Below, piece by piece: positions 42,201-50,579 of a stretch of 50,898 nt of DNA. The stretch spans positions 1 to 50,898 of IMG/VR virus record IMGVR_UViG_3300036826_000031. The stretch is one strand, 5' to 3'. Position 1 is the first letter of the stretch. Each line of letters opens with the position of its first letter. This stretch comes from a virus. The notes under the pieces were generated by a model. That model saw nothing but the letters and a program-made list of their open reading frames with translations, did no database searches and was not told the DNA's origin. Both the position numbers and the translations under genes were made by a program.

Positions 42201-44751
42201 TTGAAGGGTAAAGTTGCTCTTGGGTGTTCGTAGCCGCTGATGTTGTAGTAGACGCCTGCTGAGTAGTCGAGTTTGAATAGCCAGAGGCAGTACCAAAGTT
42301 CTGAGTGGTACCCGCTGAGGAGTCTGTATGGATGGAGAGAATAGACAGATAATCCTTAGTACCGCCCGAAGGAGTAATGGAGACAGGTGTAGCCGTAGAC
42401 GACGACGCACCACTCGTCGAGGTAGCCTCTGGATCACTGGCATTTTGTAGAGCTATAGAGATATGAGTTGACTTTTCGGCAGTACTGGAGTCGATAGTGA
42501 ACGAATCGGAACCGGTTGCCCGTTTCCACCATATAGAACCTGTATGATTGGTCGTTGTACCTTGCGCCTGCTCGATAAGTTTCTGCCAACCAGTCGATGA
42601 GGTCGAAGTGATCGTTGTCGCGGTATCGATCGAAAACGCAACGTAAAGAAGGTCTCCTACTTGGATTCCAGCAGGCAAAGAAATAGGGTGAGATGTAGAA
42701 TCTGAGGTTTGAGCGCCCTGATTACGGGATCGAACGGAAACTTGAGTACCGGCAACTGTACCATCAATGGTCAAAGATGGTGTTGCAGTAAGGCTAAGAG
42801 AACCCTGAGACGTAATAGTCCCAAAAGAACTAGGTCGAAGAGCTACACCCCACGCACCCCACGCTTGCGTAGTACCACTCTGAGTCCAAGTCCTGACACC
42901 AGTTGCGCCTGAGGAAGGGATTACCTCATAAGCAGTAGCGGAACGACGTCCTGTACCAGCAGACTTTGTCCCTTGGGTCATTCCAGCAGGAACGGCTGTA
43001 TCCGCAGAGGTAGTGGCATCGACCATATCACAGCTAATCAACCAACTATTTGGCGTAACTGTGGTGACGGACGGCAGATTCATCGTGGTAGACGGTACCG
43101 ACGTGACCGTCACTATCGATGTATCCAATGGCGTAGTGGGATTTACTCCTGTGAAAATCAAAGTGTGAGCAGAGGCAACATTCGCCCCCGACCAACCTAC
43201 GGTACAGGTATCTCCACCCGTCAAGACCTTATAATAGGCTGCCATGAAGTCGGCAGCGCCAATATTGACCTCAGAACTAGTAGGATCAAAGAACGCTGTC
43301 CAACCAGATGATGTTGGTTGCGATGTAGGAGTGCTTACACCTACAGCGAAGAAACAAATGGCAAAGTCGCCTACTTGTCCACCCGTCAGATTCGCAGAGA
43401 TCGACGTTCCTGAACCAACTTCTACCTTGACCGGAGCAGTGCGCAGTGCAATTGGCTGAGATCCAACCGTCAGGGTCGGGGTGGCAGTAAGAGTTACGGA
43501 ACCTTGATAGGTAGTAACCTGATGAGATGAGGAATTTTCGGCGGTACCATCCCATACCCAACCAGAAAAACCACCATCTCCATACGGACGAACATCGACG
43601 ACATCCTCAACCATAACGGCAGTCATCGACATATTAGTGGTACTGCCTTGGGGAGAGATTTCGTATTCTACCGTTGCTGCCGTAGCAGGAGCCGTTGCAA
43701 TAACGTAACCACGCTGCCAAACGTTAGCAGTCGCCAATTCCGGCACTTGCGTACTGGAACTGATTAAGGAACCTCCAGACGTATACCAGTTAATACGTCT
43801 GTTAACAGTAACGGCTGCGGCCACAGTATAGTATGCCGAAACAAAGTACGTAGTTCCCACAACGACCGGAGTACGAGGACCACGAAGGTATCCACCATTA
43901 GCAGGAGTACCACGCGCAGCAGTAGTACGGGGAGCACCTGTCTGACCGGTAACCCTAGATAGCGTTCCACTCGTCGAATAGCCGGTAGTGTCGACTCCAG
44001 CGCCAGGGTTAGGACAAAGATTGTCTTCTGCGGTGAGAGCTTGACTACGGATGCGAATAAGCATCGATCCGCCGGTAGCCCCTGTACCTGTCGACATTGT
44101 CGCAGTAAATGAGGGAGCGCCAGAAGACGAACCAGAAGTTACCGAAGTCGCATGGAGAGCAAATCTCTCATCGTTACCACTCGTTGTACCAGTATCATAA
44201 ATAGAAGATACGGCAGCGAAAGTTGCCCCTGTCGCAGTAAGAGCAGGAGACGAGAACGCAGGAGTATCAGAAGTGACTCCAGACAGAATTTCTACTATAT
44301 CGCCGGAAATGAATCCAGGATCACTGAGACCAGTAGGAGCCCATGAAGTATCAGCGGTGACATCAGTGCCAGATGTATAAGTCCAGACTAAATCCTCATT
44401 GGCAGCAGGTCGGTATACCGACATTGATACGCCAATGACGGAACCACCACTGGCTGTAACAGTGGGAAGGGTTCCCAAAGTCCCACTAGCTACCCGCTTG
44501 GCAAAGACTCCAATAGTAACTATACCAGCATCTGCCGCAGGACTTCCTGTACCAACAAGGGCAACGGAAGAAGCTCCACCTTCCCAACCACTTTGGTCCA
44601 CGGCGAGCTGAATAATAGCCGTACCAGAAGTGCGCTTACAAACTACATAGATAATAGCTAAATCTTTATCGGCTATAGACGCCACGGACCCCGGTGTGGC
44701 AGTAGTCGTACCGAATACAGGCGCGCTTCTACCAACCAGGGTCGCAGACAT
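39208..44751 (-). CDS. Giant tail fibre/depolymerase: PL7 alginate-lyase-like domain and 32 tandem repeats
   Basis: A 1,847-residue protein. Residues 1-240 are a beta-rich domain. A carbohydrate-binding-like jelly roll follows (about 245-410), then two further beta domains separated by single L-T-A-T-P-T-L segments (about 420, 655 and 890). Residues about 903-1135 match polysaccharide lyase family 7: FDLSNWKIT, RTELREM (near 973), QIH (near 1019) and YLKTGSYHKTD (near 1110), the Arg/Gln/His/Tyr set. Residues about 1140-1790 are about 32 tandem 20-residue units, consensus A-S-x-S-L-x-A-T-P-T-L-S-V-x-x-x-R, each probably two strands. No signal peptide is seen. It probably forms a long virion fibre that cuts an acidic surface polysaccharide. 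The actual substrate is unknown. Confidence 0.88.
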   Translation of the reverse strand: MSATLVGRSAPVFGTTTATPGSVASIADKDLAIIYVVCKRTSGTAIIQLAVDQSGWEGGASSVALVGTGSPAADAGIVTIGVFAKRVASGTLGTLPTVTASGGSVIGVSMSVYRPAANEDLVWTYTSGTDVTADTSWAPTGLSDPGFISGDIVEILSGVTSDTPAFSSPALTATGATFAAVSSIYDTGTTSGNDERFALHATSVTSGSSSGAPSFTATMSTGTGATGGSMLIRIRSQALTAEDNLCPNPGAGVDTTGYSTSGTLSRVTGQTGAPRTTAARGTPANGGYLRGPRTPVVVGTTYFVSAYYTVAAAVTVNRRINWYTSGGSLISSSTQVPELATANVWQRGYVIATAPATAATVEYEISPQGSTTNMSMTAVMVEDVVDVRPYGDGGFSGWVWDGTAENSSSHQVTTYQGSVTLTATPTLTVGSQPIALRTAPVKVEVGSGTSISANLTGGQVGDFAICFFAVGVSTPTSQPTSSGWTAFFDPTSSEVNIGAADFMAAYYKVLTGGDTCTVGWSGANVASAHTLIFTGVNPTTPLDTSIVTVTSVPSTTMNLPSVTTVTPNSWLISCDMVDATTSADTAVPAGMTQGTKSAGTGRRSATAYEVIPSSGATGVRTWTQSGTTQAWGAWGVALRPSSFGTITSQGSLSLTATPSLTIDGTVAGTQVSVRSRNQGAQTSDSTSHPISLPAGIQVGDLLYVAFSIDTATTITSTSSTGWQKLIEQAQGTTTNHTGSIWWKRATGSDSFTIDSSTAEKSTHISIALQNASDPEATSTSGASSSTATPVSITPSGGTKDYLSILSIHTDSSAGTTQNFGTASGYSNSTTQQASTTTSAATNTQEQLYPSSSGFTPGTVSLSLAEQWVAITTAIGSSVSATTLQASCTLIVSPTLTVSGTVYKPPDSVFDLSNWKITVPYDGPDGNVYADEIIQPDLATYVDPRYFYLDGSNRMVMDAPVNGDTTSGSSGVRTELREMDGAVESAWNKTTASRQLTVSGYFDPTNITGGSAPKKVMIVGQIHETSGTPGIYLTVDYDASPSRLRVFKDGPGVGNLATGFTPTDKLAFRIECTGGNVNIYGSIGDETTLPASPQFTFPASGFAEVTGSYLKTGSYHKTDTGTGSTGDAIATITYLNLNQALTPVWQATLSLTATPTLTVNAVRTAPATLSLTATPTLSVNAVRIVPATLSLTATPTLGINAYLTAAASVALTATPTLSVDSVRTTPASVSLSATPTLSISAPQLAALASITLSAIPTLSISGIRYAVSSISLVATPTLVISSPALVEIASVSLIASPTLTANATITGVTQWASLSLSITPTISVSAFSIVPLATTLIATPTLSVDALRTTPATLPLTVTPTLTVNGFVTTSAFLALIATPSLTVSVPSLTTFATTTLIISPMISIDGLRIAVVSVALNINPTLSIAIPSLQTAATVSLIVIPALTINAERITLSTVTLIVVPQLTVAALLPQASISLVATPTFSVDAIRVIPAVLSLIVSPTISVSVYLSLPAALTLIASPTLNVSPYLQSLTSVNLTATPTISLLLGGQTGQVSLFATSILTIDGVRVTPANVSLIAIPTLAVNAYLNLSASFNGIATPTLSVDGIRVVPASIQLTITPTLTVTAFREQSLSVSLVVAPTFSITLVAPGASVALIASPTIFVTPLYKGALTAQLTATPTIMVGGYLGLPLTLELIVTPTLTVGFFASVPATVSLIATPSLNVDGTRYVPANLTLVISPVFSIDGVRFTFPIINLTITPTLSVLELRIAVSSVYLLIIPTLLAKGYVEGAGPGWPIVFRVVSVDNGEEPVPSEQTEFKPTFALQSVRNESTNQAMVSNPYIDFEDVNA
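39400..41330 (-). repeat. Tandem coding repeats of about 60 bp in the giant fibre
   Basis: About 32 consecutive 57-66 bp units encode the 20-residue L-x-A-T-P-T-L-S-V repeat. DNA identity between units is partial, with conserved segments such as GTCGGGGT/AGTCGGGGTAGC read on the plus strand. The spacing is too regular for chance and the units stay in frame throughout. They are protein repeats, not a CRISPR array. Confidence 0.9.
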
Positions 44752-44759
44752 TATTACTA

Positions 44760-44927
44760 CTACTTAACCAATGGATCAATCAGATCTGATCCCACCCAAA
44801 AAGCCAATCCGAGGGCAATAAAGTTGGTTCGAGCCCAACCGGCATCTGTCCTGCCGTAACCAGTGAAGGTAGCGACCAGGAAAAACACCAACGCCAAAAT
44901 CTTCAAAATAAGCGCAAATGTACTCAT
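44760..44927 (-). CDS. Small one-helix membrane protein
   Basis: A 55-residue protein from an ATG at 44927 with AAGGA 5 bases upstream. Nearly all of it is hydrophobic: MSTFALILKILALVFFLVATFTGYG then TNFIALGLAFWVGSDLIDPL, giving one or two membrane segments. No family is recognised. It lies between two tail-type genes in the accessory island. Confidence 0.72.
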   Translation of the reverse strand: MSTFALILKILALVFFLVATFTGYGRTDAGWARTNFIALGLAFWVGSDLIDPLVK

Positions 44928-44940
44928 TACTATCCTTATG

Positions 44941-45618
44941 TCATGAGTGCAACCATGCCAAGTTGATGCGTCCCCAACCAGCGGTGTTGTTGAATTCGAG
45001 GCTGCGGCTTCCCCCTGAGTTCTGATATGCCTCTGCCTGCACCCACGCACCAGATACAAAATGCCGAGTTACGGCAAGAGTAGAGGTGTAGGGGGCATTA
45101 GAAGAGCCAGTCAGAGCCAAACCAGAGGAGGATAGACCACCATCGCTGGAATTGAGAAGATTATATCGCTCACCGGTAGCGGAGGTCACTGCCCAGCGAA
45201 TACAACATGTGATAGCCCACGTACCCGTACGGTTCAGCGTAAAGCGGTGCCCTGCACCTTGGGTGGATCTAGCCACGATTGGCGACGTACGATTCTCAGT
45301 GCCAAAGGCAATTACAGGTTGGGCAGTATCGGCAATCGATTGCGTAGAACTAGCGTTGGCTTCATAAGTGTTGGATACACTGGTAGAAGCTAGAATAACG
45401 GGTACCCAAGCAGAACCGTTCCACAGGGAGATCATTCCAGTGTCAGTTTCATGGATAAACTGACCAGAATACGGAGAAGAAGGACGAGTTGAACTGGTAC
45501 AGACAAATGCACCGATCTGCGCGTCAACCTTCGTCATATTAGCATTGACAACGTTAACATCGCAGAACTCACCGCCTACTGGCAGAACATATCCAGCACG
45601 GCTTGTTGTAGTGCTCAT
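44941..45618 (-). CDS. Tail-associated protein with C1q/TNF-like C-terminal domain
   Basis: A 225-residue protein. The start (MSTTTSRAGYVLPVGGEFCDVNVVNANMTKVDAQIG region) and the short SGQFIHETDTGMISLWNGSAWVPV module are typical of phage tail appendages. Residues about 105-225 have the strand pattern of a C1q/TNF-like jelly roll (HRFTLNRTGTWAITCCIRWAV ... WGRINLAWLHS). Such domains form trimers at fibre tips and bind surface sugars. It is next to the giant fibre and probably part of the same appendage. Confidence 0.72.
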   Translation of the reverse strand: MSTTTSRAGYVLPVGGEFCDVNVVNANMTKVDAQIGAFVCTSSTRPSSPYSGQFIHETDTGMISLWNGSAWVPVILASTSVSNTYEANASSTQSIADTAQPVIAFGTENRTSPIVARSTQGAGHRFTLNRTGTWAITCCIRWAVTSATGERYNLLNSSDGGLSSSGLALTGSSNAPYTSTLAVTRHFVSGAWVQAEAYQNSGGSRSLEFNNTAGWGRINLAWLHS

Positions 45619-45627
45619 TTACTATAC

Positions 45628-46020
45628 CTATGACATTCCGAGAACAATCGCTCCTGCGGCAAACGAGAGAGTATCTCCGGACGCAGTAGTACGAGAAGCT
45701 GCAAGGGTTCCATAGAACTTGCGCGCAGGAGTACCATTGCTATCTGTAGCGTCAACCGACGTCACCGTTGCCACCGGCATATTAGTATAAGAAACGACAC
45801 TGTTATTCGTAATTTGTCGACTGGCAGCGGAGTTCCATCCAGCAGCGGCAATCGTTTGAACTGCATAACCACCACCGGCAACCTTTGTACCTGCCGCGGT
45901 ATCGTTTCCCACGGCCGTACAGAGGTCCAATTTAATCGGAGGGGAAAGCGTAGGGTATGCTGTCTTGCAAACTAGGGCCTCAAGATAACGATTGACCTCT
46001 GCGGTGTCGAGAACAGCCAT
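45628..46020 (-). CDS. Hypothetical tail-module protein
   Basis: A 130-residue protein: MAVLDTAEVNRYLEALVCKTAYPTL, then a Thr/Ala/Gly/Val-rich beta domain with SVVSYTNMPVATVTSVDATDS and a closing GAIVLGMS. This resembles the small beta proteins found beside tail fibre genes in actinophages. Its function is unknown. Spacing to both neighbours is about 10 bases, indicating one operon. Confidence 0.7.
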   Translation of the reverse strand: MAVLDTAEVNRYLEALVCKTAYPTLSPPIKLDLCTAVGNDTAAGTKVAGGGYAVQTIAAAGWNSAASRQITNNSVVSYTNMPVATVTSVDATDSNGTPARKFYGTLAASRTTASGDTLSFAAGAIVLGMS

Positions 46021-46029
46021 TATATACTC

Positions 46030-46401
46030 CTAATCGATCTCAAGGCCAACGGCGCGGGCGTTTTCCAACTCTTCCTCGGTCGCCAATTCCTTGAATTGAC
46101 CAGATGCATCCGCCGTGGTGAAGATTGCGGCCTGATTTTCGGGAGACTTCTGCATTTCGGCGACCAGAGCACTCCACAGGGCCTCATCTTTCTTACCATC
46201 AGGCCCCCAACCCTGTGCGACAGCGTCCAACTCTGCTTTACAGGAATCGCAACCCATCATCGCATGGCAATCCTTGTGGTAATAGGCCACATTGCCATCT
46301 GCGAGGGCCATTTGATCCCTAGGAGCCTTATCAGTCTTCCCACAGGCGATGCAGACCCGATCAGGACGCTCTTCATAGCTATTTTCGACACCTTGTGGCA
46401 T
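46030..46401 (-). CDS. Zinc-ribbon-like protein
   Basis: A 123-residue protein with RVCIACGKTDKAPRDQM, then YYHKDCHAMMGCDSCKAEL. The four to six Cys and two His would hold one or two zinc ions. The C-terminal part is acidic and helical (ATEEELENARAVGLEID). No family is recognised. Its place in the structural operon might suggest a head or portal accessory protein, but it could also be a regulatory protein. Confidence 0.72.
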   Translation of the reverse strand: MPQGVENSYEERPDRVCIACGKTDKAPRDQMALADGNVAYYHKDCHAMMGCDSCKAELDAVAQGWGPDGKKDEALWSALVAEMQKSPENQAAIFTTADASGQFKELATEEELENARAVGLEID

Positions 46402-46410
46402 TTATTTCCC

Positions 46411-46755
46411 CTATGCAACCGTTTGGATGACATGCAAAGGGCCGCGAATACCTATGATTTCGCGGCCATCATCAATATTCGTCACTTTTATCCCGAAAAC
46501 GACTCTCTCAAACTCCCAATCATCACTTATGGTCCCCGGAACTCTGACAATAAGGAACCCATTTTGCGGATCTAAGCCATTTGGACCTGTGGGAAACAGG
46601 TATAAATCGGGGGAATCGTTGTCTGTAGTCTTACAAACCCTTCCCAAGAAGGCAAATCCGCTTCTGAGGTCGAGTGGAGTCCCTGTTACAGGGTCGGTGG
46701 CAGAAAAAGTCACCTCATAATCCTGCCCTTGCACAACTTCCATCTCGAACCACAT
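46411..46755 (-). CDS. BppU/LtfC-like beta-sandwich tail protein, putative
   Basis: A 114-residue beta-rich protein: MEVVQGQDYEVTFSATDPVTGTPLDLRSGFAFLGRV and FLIVRVPGTISDDWEFERVVFGIKV. The opening pattern (x-G-x-D-x-x-x-T-F-x-x-x-D-P-x-T-G-x-P-x-D-L) is that of small beta-sandwich domains at the start of phage tail appendages. It follows the portal gene by 15 bases and begins the accessory island. A start at MEVVQG is also possible. Confidence 0.62.
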   Translation of the reverse strand: MWFEMEVVQGQDYEVTFSATDPVTGTPLDLRSGFAFLGRVCKTTDNDSPDLYLFPTGPNGLDPQNGFLIVRVPGTISDDWEFERVVFGIKVTNIDDGREIIGIRGPLHVIQTVA

Positions 46756-46770
46756 GGATTTATTTAGCCT

Positions 46771-48297
46771 TTACTTCTTGGGAGGCGTTGTCTTCTTTCT
46801 TGTGGACGGTCGAGTCCTCTTCTTCGCCGCAGCAGGACTATTCACAACGCTTTGAGAACCCGTAGGAGCAGGAGGGGAGCCCGGAGCAGGCCCAATGGGT
46901 GAAGGGGCAAGCTGACCGGTCGCCTGGGCACCCTGAACCATTTGAGTGGCAATCTCGGTCTTTTTGGCTAGTTCCTGAAGAGTCCCGGGAGTATCGACCC
47001 CTTCGGAAATACTCTTGCGAACCTTACCCTCATCTAGTTCGAGGAGCGTTGCCACGCGCGAGACAAGCTGGTCATAGAATTCCGGGTCAACATTCGCACC
47101 TGTCGACGCAATGGCTTTGAACATATCCAGAACAGCCAACTCATTCTGCTCAGAAAGTGGACCAAATTGGAAATTCGGACATGGAGCTTCACTACCGTAA
47201 TTGTAACGGACCAGATCAGCGACGAGCCCATTTGTGATTTGTCTCGCCATGTCTCTTGCGACCATTCGACGGGCGCGGAGAAATAGCTTGGATTGGCTTT
47301 CCGCGAGTGCATAAGAACCCTTACCCTCGGCCGCCTGACTGGTCAACTCAGTAAATCCAGCCATGATCGAGTTCGACATCTCTTGATCCAAGAAATGAAT
47401 CGCCTCTAGGTACCCTTGGGAACCATGACCCCCGGATTCGAGTGTCGTAACCTCGGTATCTTGCCTGAGGCCAACTACACCTTTGCTACGGAGCTGAGCA
47501 ACCTTCTTGGCGTCCCTTACTGCTTGAGTGTCGTCGGGGTTTCTGACAATTGTCTTGGGCAGGTAATTTTGATCGAGAAACTGGTACCAAAGCCAACGTA
47601 GCTTTCGCTTAGTAATATAACACCAATAAGGCACTCGCATTGACGAAATGCCATGGAGTGGGTCTCTCCACGTTCCATGGATGTAGATGAAAGCCCGCTG
47701 CATGGGCACCCAGATACGCTGACCCTGTGGATAGAGGTGTGGGGTAGGCTCGAATTTGACCGGAGTTTGGTAATATCCTCTGAGGTCGGCATTCTTGGCG
47801 TCATAAGTAACCTCACAAGTCTCCAATGGACGCCAAGCCCACTTGTCAAAGACTACTTTGCCCTTTTTCTCTTTGAAAACCTTCTCGAAGATGGACTTTT
47901 TGTCTGTAAAAGCCATTGTCATCTGGCTAATGAGGTCTTCTACAGTAGTTCGAGGTCCACCTTGATGTGGAAGATCCGTAAACGCATCCAAGACGAATTG
48001 ACGAATTTCATCGGCTTTTCCACCCGTATTGACAGTTCCATCGGGGTTAAGAGCCGCAGTGATCTCCCAGGGAGCTGAAACGATGGGATAAGTCAACATT
48101 TGCTCGATATTTGCCGCTTTTCCATCTGTATCGAGCATTTCATGGTACTCACGAAGTCCAGCCTCGGGTACCTCGAATACTTTACCCTTATCGTACCCAC
48201 CAAAGGTATCATTCCAAGCAAAAGAGGATCCCAACTCACCATAGGGAGGTGGGTCCTCATTAAGTTCTGCTTCTACGTACTTCGTTGGGTAAGTCAC
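46771..48297 (-). CDS. Portal protein (DUF935/Mu gp29-like)
   Basis: A 508-residue protein with the layout of Mu-like portals: REYHEMLDTDGKAANIEQMLTYPIVSAPWEITAA, FTDKKSIFEKVFKEKKGKVVFDKWAWRP, and LHGISSMRVPYWCYITKRKLRWLWYQFLDQ. A long helix (AESQSKLFLRARRMVARDMARQITNGL) follows. The tail after residue 440 is Pro/Ala/Lys-rich and disordered. The portal is the dodecameric ring through which DNA enters and leaves the head. It follows the terminase gene with a 4-base overlap, the normal order. Confidence 0.9.
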   Translation of the reverse strand: MTYPTKYVEAELNEDPPPYGELGSSFAWNDTFGGYDKGKVFEVPEAGLREYHEMLDTDGKAANIEQMLTYPIVSAPWEITAALNPDGTVNTGGKADEIRQFVLDAFTDLPHQGGPRTTVEDLISQMTMAFTDKKSIFEKVFKEKKGKVVFDKWAWRPLETCEVTYDAKNADLRGYYQTPVKFEPTPHLYPQGQRIWVPMQRAFIYIHGTWRDPLHGISSMRVPYWCYITKRKLRWLWYQFLDQNYLPKTIVRNPDDTQAVRDAKKVAQLRSKGVVGLRQDTEVTTLESGGHGSQGYLEAIHFLDQEMSNSIMAGFTELTSQAAEGKGSYALAESQSKLFLRARRMVARDMARQITNGLVADLVRYNYGSEAPCPNFQFGPLSEQNELAVLDMFKAIASTGANVDPEFYDQLVSRVATLLELDEGKVRKSISEGVDTPGTLQELAKKTEIATQMVQGAQATGQLAPSPIGPAPGSPPAPTGSQSVVNSPAAAKKRTRPSTRKKTTPPKK

Positions 48298-49871
48298 CTG
48301 AAGAAGTCCTCTAAGGAATGATCCTGCCTACCAACTGGAGTTAGCTCATATTCAAGGCTTGGTTCATCAGGAGCCGTCTCCCAATCCACCGCGCCGTATA
48401 CCTCGTCATCATCCACGTTGGAAGAGTCTTTGTCTACCCAATGGAACGTGGAATCTTCGGTAGTGAGGTCAGAATCGCCAGCGAGCCACATTGAAAGAAT
48501 AACCGCGTCGCCACGGTCGGGGGAGCGTCCCAAACGTTTCTTGACGTCTTTCTTGCTCTCGATAACAACCTTACCGCCTGCCATTGTCTCCCAACGCAGA
48601 GAAGACAGGTCGGCGGCTAAAAGTTCGTCAGGTGGCAAACAAAGGGTTGGATTCTTCCCCGGGTCAAGAGCCTCACGCAGTCGCCAAGTAGCCGCAGCGC
48701 GAAGATTATAAAACTCGACTTGCCCAGAGCGATCACGTAGAGAGGTGCGGTTCCCCGAGTTAAACGGCAACGCGGGCATTCCCTTTGCTCGAACTTTATC
48801 GTAGACACCTGCGCCCACGCCATTGGTGTCGATAACCGCGGTCGCCCCGATCTGTTCGAGAACTCGGTCCGCGGTGATTTCAGTATCTCCTCCTGGATGT
48901 ACGTCAACGGAAGTAACAATGTCTCCGTGACGATGGGAGAAAGCGGTTTTGTCTCCTCCGTATCGCGCAACATCCACCCCGAGAAGATAACGACCGGAAG
49001 CAGGCTTACCGGTGGCTTCCCATTCCTGATAACGTTCCTGCGCCCGATGAATCCACGCCAACGGGATCGTCGACATTTCATCGACCTCAGGGAATTCCCC
49101 GAGTACCTTAGAAGTCCAAAGAGCCGTTCCGATCCCGACTTCTTTGGCCATAAAATCAATCCAGTCAGGCTGGGTCAGTTTCCTACTGGCTTCTTCGGAA
49201 ACTTCCTCACCTGTGAAGTTCGGAGAGTCATAAACGGAAATTCCGATGACATTCCAACCACTACCTGGCTTACAGACCTTGGCAAAATAACTTGAAGGAT
49301 CATCGGGGTTTCCAATGGCGACAATCCGGTTGTCCTCCCCGGTCGCCATTGACTGAGCTGCAATCCATAACCACTCGTCGACACCGCAAGCCTCATCAAT
49401 GATGATAAGCAAATGCTCACGGTGAAGTCCCTGAAAGGCATGCTTATCGTAATCTTGCGGCTTTCTACCGAAACCAACCTCTGTATTGTTGATAAGCCAA
49501 CGATTGGATCTCTGAACCTCACCGGCAAGATTGGCCTTCCTGTGGATTTTCCGAATTTCTTCCCACATAATTGCACCGACCTGCCGGGAGGATGGTGCAG
49601 TGGAAATGACCATGGTATCGTCGACAGGGTGGGTATCAACCCACCATGCGGCCAATTGAGAACAGGTCATTGATTTTCCCACTCCATGACCTGATCTGAC
49701 AGCCGTTAGTCGATTCTTCTGAACTGAATAGGCGATTTCCCGTTGTTTTGACCACAATTCGATACCAGATTTGGTTTTTACCCAGTCAACTGGATCTGGC
49801 GGGAGTATTTGCGCCCTTAATTGACTAAGGGCGTAATCTTTGGCATCGAATTTAGGCTGTCTAGGCATCAA
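48294..49871 (-). CDS. terL: Terminase large subunit
   Basis: A 525-residue protein. ATPase: Walker A RSGHGVGKS (about 60-67) and Walker B LLIIIDEACG. Nuclease: LLGVDVARYGGDKT (first Asp), VIDTNGVGAG, and SPDRGDAVILSMWLAG (late Asp). WDAQ-like residues near the N-terminus (LWSKQREIAYSVQ) fit the Q motif. The last 60 residues are acidic. It powers DNA into the prohead and cuts it. A second ATG at 49868 is an equal choice of start. It overlaps the upstream gene by 11 bases. Confidence 0.95.
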   Translation of the reverse strand: MMPRQPKFDAKDYALSQLRAQILPPDPVDWVKTKSGIELWSKQREIAYSVQKNRLTAVRSGHGVGKSMTCSQLAAWWVDTHPVDDTMVISTAPSSRQVGAIMWEEIRKIHRKANLAGEVQRSNRWLINNTEVGFGRKPQDYDKHAFQGLHREHLLIIIDEACGVDEWLWIAAQSMATGEDNRIVAIGNPDDPSSYFAKVCKPGSGWNVIGISVYDSPNFTGEEVSEEASRKLTQPDWIDFMAKEVGIGTALWTSKVLGEFPEVDEMSTIPLAWIHRAQERYQEWEATGKPASGRYLLGVDVARYGGDKTAFSHRHGDIVTSVDVHPGGDTEITADRVLEQIGATAVIDTNGVGAGVYDKVRAKGMPALPFNSGNRTSLRDRSGQVEFYNLRAAATWRLREALDPGKNPTLCLPPDELLAADLSSLRWETMAGGKVVIESKKDVKKRLGRSPDRGDAVILSMWLAGDSDLTTEDSTFHWVDKDSSNVDDDEVYGAVDWETAPDEPSLEYELTPVGRQDHSLEDFFR

Positions 49872-50493
49872 TGACCGTCGGTACCAGTTGTTGCTGAGCG
49901 TAATGCTCCACTCGACCCGTCATATTGGCCTCACGTTCCATTTGGTCCAAAAGAAGGGCCTGAGCACGAGTCATTCGCGCCTCATCCAATCGCAACTCTT
50001 TCACGACGTTCATTACCATGCGGATACACATGTCGATTTGAGCTTTGCCCAAAGAGACCGTCTTATCCTGCAAAGACACCTTGCTCATTTGGCCCAGGTG
50101 TTTGGAAAGTCGATCCAAGGCGCGTTCATAAATAGCAACAAAACTATGAAGCTGCTCTTGGCCCCCGCGATCCCGGTAACGCCAGCCGTCTCGACCGCCT
50201 AAACTCTCAACATTAGAACGGGCTTCAAGAACCCAATTCTGAATAGTCTCCAGCGCTTCAGCCATCTGTTCCAGTGCAGAAGTGTGATAATCGTCTTCGG
50301 GAAGTTCTTTTGCCTTTGAAATAGCTTCCTGAACATCGGAGAACTTGACGAGTCGACCACGTTGAATGACATCCATGACATGTTGCTTTCCGCGAGGAGT
50401 ATTCAAATGCTCCTGGCAGAAGTCGTAGTCGAAGGCTCGTTCATTTGGGCACCCCCGACCACTGGTTCGGAGGTCGTATTTACAGGGGTACAT
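49861..50493 (-). CDS. Probable terminase small subunit
   Basis: A 210-residue protein directly upstream of, and overlapping, the terminase large subunit gene. The first 40 residues have CKYDLRTSGRGCPNERAFDYDFCQEH, a three-Cys/His zinc-binding segment. The rest is helical with a long coiled-coil part (EDDYHTSALEQMAEALETIQNWVLEAR, LSKHLGQMSKVSLQD) and ends in a mixed charged helix. Position and helical form fit a terminase small subunit, which recognises the packaging site. The zinc segment is unusual for that family. Confidence 0.6.
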   Translation of the reverse strand: MYPCKYDLRTSGRGCPNERAFDYDFCQEHLNTPRGKQHVMDVIQRGRLVKFSDVQEAISKAKELPEDDYHTSALEQMAEALETIQNWVLEARSNVESLGGRDGWRYRDRGGQEQLHSFVAIYERALDRLSKHLGQMSKVSLQDKTVSLGKAQIDMCIRMVMNVVKELRLDEARMTRAQALLLDQMEREANMTGRVEHYAQQQLVPTVIDA

Positions 50494-50579
50494 GGCTGTG
50501 ATCCTAGCATGCGGTAATTAGGAACGGTCTCGATCTTGCTCCAGTTGATCTTGCGTAACAGTGTTTTGAGGGGGGTATA

